Assembly (NCBI RefSeq): GCF_013213835.1
Contig: NZ_JABSSU010000006.1
Span: 214,677-278,676, forward strand
From: Winogradskyella sp.
GTDB taxonomy: Bacteria; Bacteroidota; Bacteroidia; Flavobacteriales; Flavobacteriaceae
DNA: 64,000 nt
Direction of reading: 5' to 3'
How positions within the stretch are numbered: the stretch's first letter is position 1; each line of letters starts with the position of its first letter. Positions 61,385-64,000 of this stretch are shown piece after piece. The translations under genes were made by a program, and so were the position numbers. The notes beneath the pieces were generated by a model, which saw nothing but the letters and a program-made list of their open reading frames with translations, was not told where the DNA came from and searched no databases.

Positions 61385-62320
61385 TTAGAAGTATCTAGGT
61401 GATTTAATTCGTCTACTTTTAAATACTTCGAACATTAATAGTACTTCATGAGTACCACTCGTGTAAGGTCTAAGGTCTGAAATAGGGTATTCATATGCAT
61501 AACCAATTCTTAATTGCTTAGAAACTTGGAAATCTGCAATACCACCAATTGCTGATGCCCATTGATTTACCCTATATGCACCACCCAACCAGAATGTTTC
61601 ATTAAACAAAAAGTTTGCCGAAATGTCAAAAGATAATGGCGCACCGTTAGTAGCCTTTAATAGAACTGATGGTTTTAACTTTGTTGTAGCACTTAAGTCA
61701 AACACATAACCACCAGTAAAATAGTAGCTTATACGCTCTAAAGCAGCATAATCAATTGAGTTTTCTCGTCCTTTATTATAATCTGTATTTAATATTCTAG
61801 GTGCAGATAATCCAACATACCACTTCTGTGAATGCCAATATACTCCAGCACCAAAATTTGGACTCCATCTATTTGATAAATCATTAAAGAAAGGGTCATC
61901 CACAACCGAAGAGTCATTCAATAATTCCTCATCTAAAAAGTAATGTGTAAATCCACCTTTTATTCCAAATGCCAATTCGTGATTTACTCCTGTTCTAATG
62001 GTATATGAAAAATCTCCATAGATATATGAAAAGTTTTCAAACCCTAGTTTATCGTTAATAAAAGATAAACCTAAACCTACCTTATCATTTCTCAAAGGAG
62101 AATGAATTGATAAAGTTTGAGTTTCTGGTCCACCTTCAAGTCCAACCCATTGACTTCTATGTAATCCAACAGCACTGAATGTTTCTCTACTTCCTGCATA
62201 AGCCGGATTAATGGAAATAGTATTAAACATATATTGCGTAAATTGAGGTAACTGCTGAGCAAAAGCTGTTGATGTCACTAGCAGAAAAATCGCAATATTT
62301 AAAAATTTAGATAACTTCAT
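61385..62320 (-). CDS. PorP/SprF family type IX secretion protein
   Basis: 311 residues with signal peptide (MKLSKFLNIAIFLLVTSTAFAQ). The opening QLPQFTQYMFNTISINPAYAGSR is the signature of the PorP/SprF family, followed by beta-barrel strands to the closing LLMFEVFKSRRIKSPRYF. SprF-type proteins help secrete and anchor the neighbouring large type B cargo (SprF with SprB). It sits between the repeat adhesin and the OmpA-family gene, with gaps of 9 and 12 bases: a clear operon. Confidence 0.9.
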   Translation of the reverse strand: MKLSKFLNIAIFLLVTSTAFAQQLPQFTQYMFNTISINPAYAGSRETFSAVGLHRSQWVGLEGGPETQTLSIHSPLRNDKVGLGLSFINDKLGFENFSYIYGDFSYTIRTGVNHELAFGIKGGFTHYFLDEELLNDSSVVDDPFFNDLSNRWSPNFGAGVYWHSQKWYVGLSAPRILNTDYNKGRENSIDYAALERISYYFTGGYVFDLSATTKLKPSVLLKATNGAPLSFDISANFLFNETFWLGGAYRVNQWASAIGGIADFQVSKQLRIGYAYEYPISDLRPYTSGTHEVLLMFEVFKSRRIKSPRYF

Positions 62321-62329
62321 CGGTTAAGT

Positions 62330-64000
62330 TTATTTATCTGTTGCTACGTAGATTGGTCCATTAAATGGTGCTAATCCACTATTTCTTAAATTAATAATGT
62401 AGTAGTATGTTCCAGTTGGGACTTTTCCAGAACTTCCTACCGAAGAACCTTGTACTTCTCCGTTCCAATTATTTTGATAATTATTATTCTCGTAAATTTT
62501 AGCTCCCCAACGGTTGAATATTTGTAGTTCTACAACAAAACCACAATCTTCAACTCCAGTTATAGTAAAGAACTCATTGTACATGTCTCCATTTGCTGTA
62601 ACTGTCTTTGAAATAATTACGTCTTCAGCTCCACAAGGTAAAACAACACAATCATCGTTTACACTCACGGTCACTTCAGCTTCAGCAGGACAACCAACAT
62701 CTGTAATAGAGTAAAGGAATGTATAATCACCAACTTCAACTGTAGAAGGATCGAAGAAACTATCATTGATAATTGCATTTCCTGAAACAACAGTCCATGT
62801 ACCGTTAGTATTAAATTCTCCAGATAATAAATCGAATAAGTCGATTTCTAGATCTTCAATACATAGGTCAATATTTGATGGTGTAATAACATTACTAACC
62901 TCTACGGTGACAGTTTGAACAAAATCTATAGTATTACCACAATCGTCAGTAACTGTCCATGTTCTAGTGATTACATAATCTTCAATGTTATCAGTTTGAG
63001 TAGATGATTCATTAAAAGAGACACTGATATCGTTAGAACAATTATCTTCAAATATTAAATTAGGAGCATCTGGAACTTCGTCGCAACTTACTAGTAAATC
63101 TTCTTCAAATGGTGTTACTAGAGCAGGTGCTGTATTGTCTGATACTGTAATGATTTGTATATGAATTGATTCGTTACCACAACTGTCAATTGCAGTCCAA
63201 GTACGTTCGATTAAGTAATCTCCTACACAACCACCATTGGTAATTTCTTCATTGAATACTACGTCAACTATACTATCACAATTGTCTGAAGCAGTAAGTA
63301 TGTCTGCTTCTGGGACTGCATCACATTCTACATCTAAGTCAGAAGGTAAATTTTCATTAAAAGATGGGGCAGTGGTGTCTTGTACAGTAATTATCTGTAC
63401 TTGAGAATCAGCTTCATTTCCACAATCATCTGTCAATGTCCAGGTACGTGTAATTATGATTTCGTTTGGACAACTACCATCTTCTATAGCATCTGAATAA
63501 GTTGCTTCTAAATCTTCCGCACAATTGTCAGCTTCATCAGTAACATCACCAGTTGAGACTAAGTCAGTAACATCTACGTCACATTCTATGGTAATATCAG
63601 CTGGTGCAGTAAACGTCGGCGCAGTCGTATCTTGAACAGTGATAGTTTGTGTATGAATAGTTTCATTACCACATTCATCAGTGGCAGTCCACGTTCTAGT
63701 TAAAGTATATTGGCTAGCACAAGCACCATCAGTTTGAGTTTCATCAAAGGTTACAGTTGCATTAGCATCACAGTTATCAGACGCTGTTAATGTCTCTGCA
63801 GTAGGCACGGCATCACATTCCACAGTCACATCTGCAGGCAACGTCTCATTAAATGTTGGTGCAGTCGTATCTTGAACAGTGATAGTTTGTGTATGAACAG
63901 TTTCATTACCACATTCGTCAGTTGCAGTCCACGTTCTAGTTAAAGTATATTGGCTAGCACAAGCACCATCAGTTTGAGTTTCATCAAAGGTTACAGTTGC
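62330..64000 (-). CDS. giant repeat adhesin with T9SS type B (gliding-motility-associated) C-terminal domain, 5' end outside window
   Basis: The open frame runs uninterrupted from the window edge for 556 codons to the stop at 62330; an internal Met near 63841 is not the start. At least five HYR-like modules of about 80 residues are visible, each with DTTAPTF, a CD-x-P or CDAVP segment, and CGNE before the next unit. The last part is a CHU_C/type B C-terminal domain (VELQIFNRWGAKIYENNNYQNNW, GTYYYIINL) used for T9SS export and cell-surface attachment. The two rightmost modules are nearly identical at DNA level. The protein is probably a cell-surface adhesin, SprB-like in placement. Confidence 0.9.
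   Translation of the reverse strand, partial: ATVTFDETQTDGACASQYTLTRTWTATDECGNETVHTQTITVQDTTAPTFNETLPADVTVECDAVPTAETLTASDNCDANATVTFDETQTDGACASQYTLTRTWTATDECGNETIHTQTITVQDTTAPTFTAPADITIECDVDVTDLVSTGDVTDEADNCAEDLEATYSDAIEDGSCPNEIIITRTWTLTDDCGNEADSQVQIITVQDTTAPSFNENLPSDLDVECDAVPEADILTASDNCDSIVDVVFNEEITNGGCVGDYLIERTWTAIDSCGNESIHIQIITVSDNTAPALVTPFEEDLLVSCDEVPDAPNLIFEDNCSNDISVSFNESSTQTDNIEDYVITRTWTVTDDCGNTIDFVQTVTVEVSNVITPSNIDLCIEDLEIDLFDLLSGEFNTNGTWTVVSGNAIINDSFFDPSTVEVGDYTFLYSITDVGCPAEAEVTVSVNDDCVVLPCGAEDVIISKTVTANGDMYNEFFTITGVEDCGFVVELQIFNRWGAKIYENNNYQNNWNGEVQGSSVGSSGKVPTGTYYYIINLRNSGLAPFNGPIYVATDK
63621..64000 (-). repeat. near-identical 240-base tandem repeat within the adhesin
   Basis: The sequence from 63621 recurs from 63861, a period of 240 bases (80 codons), with only a few mismatches over the roughly 140 bases comparable before the window edge. 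This indicates recent duplication or gene conversion of modules. More copies probably lie to the right. Confidence 0.85.

Noticed and set aside
63100..64000. Regular repeats that could suggest a CRISPR array
   Set aside because: The period is 240 bases and the frame is open throughout; these are protein modules of the adhesin, not short repeats with unique spacers.

Overview
The window comes from a low-GC member of the Bacteroidota, almost certainly a marine-type Flavobacteriaceae. The evidence is type IX secretion (T9SS) parts and cargo (PorQ, PorP/SprF, type A and type B sorting domains), a SusC-like TonB receptor, many short lipoproteins, Bacteroidota-type promoters (TTG, about 19 bases, TAnnTTTG), almost no Shine-Dalgarno sequences, and a 6S RNA of the flavobacterial type. 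I cannot name the genus from sequence alone. The stretch reads as core chromosome. I see no insertion sequence, prophage, CRISPR array, tRNA or rRNA.

Layout. 1-5.9 kb: start of an RlmD/TrmA-like RNA methyltransferase, ornithine aminotransferase, a small CCC-motif/DUF2752 membrane pair, an Smr-domain protein, a calcium-repeat lipoprotein and a cysteine desulfurase. 5.9-12 kb (minus): a T9SS cargo protein, a TonB-dependent receptor and an M23 peptidase. 12.2-14.6 kb: a ZapB-like coiled coil, ZapA, 6S RNA and RNase Y. 14.7-19.7 kb: XerD, three small outer-membrane barrels, AroQ and dihydrolipoyl dehydrogenase. 19.8-24.5 kb (minus): a response regulator, two tandem paralogous histidine kinases, a DUF1572 protein and a lipoprotein MsrB that lacks the usual cysteines.

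24.7-35.4 kb is a carbohydrate block. It encodes a Corynebacterium-type GlgA/GlgM, GlgC, GlgE, a maltokinase-like protein and GlgB in one orientation, then a GH31 alpha-glucosidase behind a terminator. Together these are the parts of the GlgE (maltose-1-phosphate) route to alpha-glucan, with no treS in the window. 35.5-42 kb holds an M48 protease, an MFS permease and a compact polyamine cluster: a lipoprotein, SpeD, a YgiC-like ATP-grasp ligase, a YgiB/UPF0323-like lipoprotein ending in Gly-Gly, and a membrane-anchored aminopropyltransferase. This cluster is my best candidate for an under-described system.

42-46 kb: a lipoprotein with duplicated Cys modules, then an ECF sigma factor, a putative anti-sigma factor, a DUF4097-like protein and a DUF2807 (GIN) operon. 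46.2-51.3 kb: Lon, a LysM protein, PorQ and Cmk. 51.3-52.3 kb: a Kbp/YgaU-like protein and a lipoprotein gene broken by an in-frame amber codon. 52.4-58.4 kb: ribosomal protein S1 with a structured leader, the pyrR-pyrB-STAS-rnz operon, and PdxH. 58.5-64 kb: a CAP lipoprotein, then (minus) an OmpA-family protein, PorP/SprF and the C-terminal part of a huge repeat protein that runs off the right edge.
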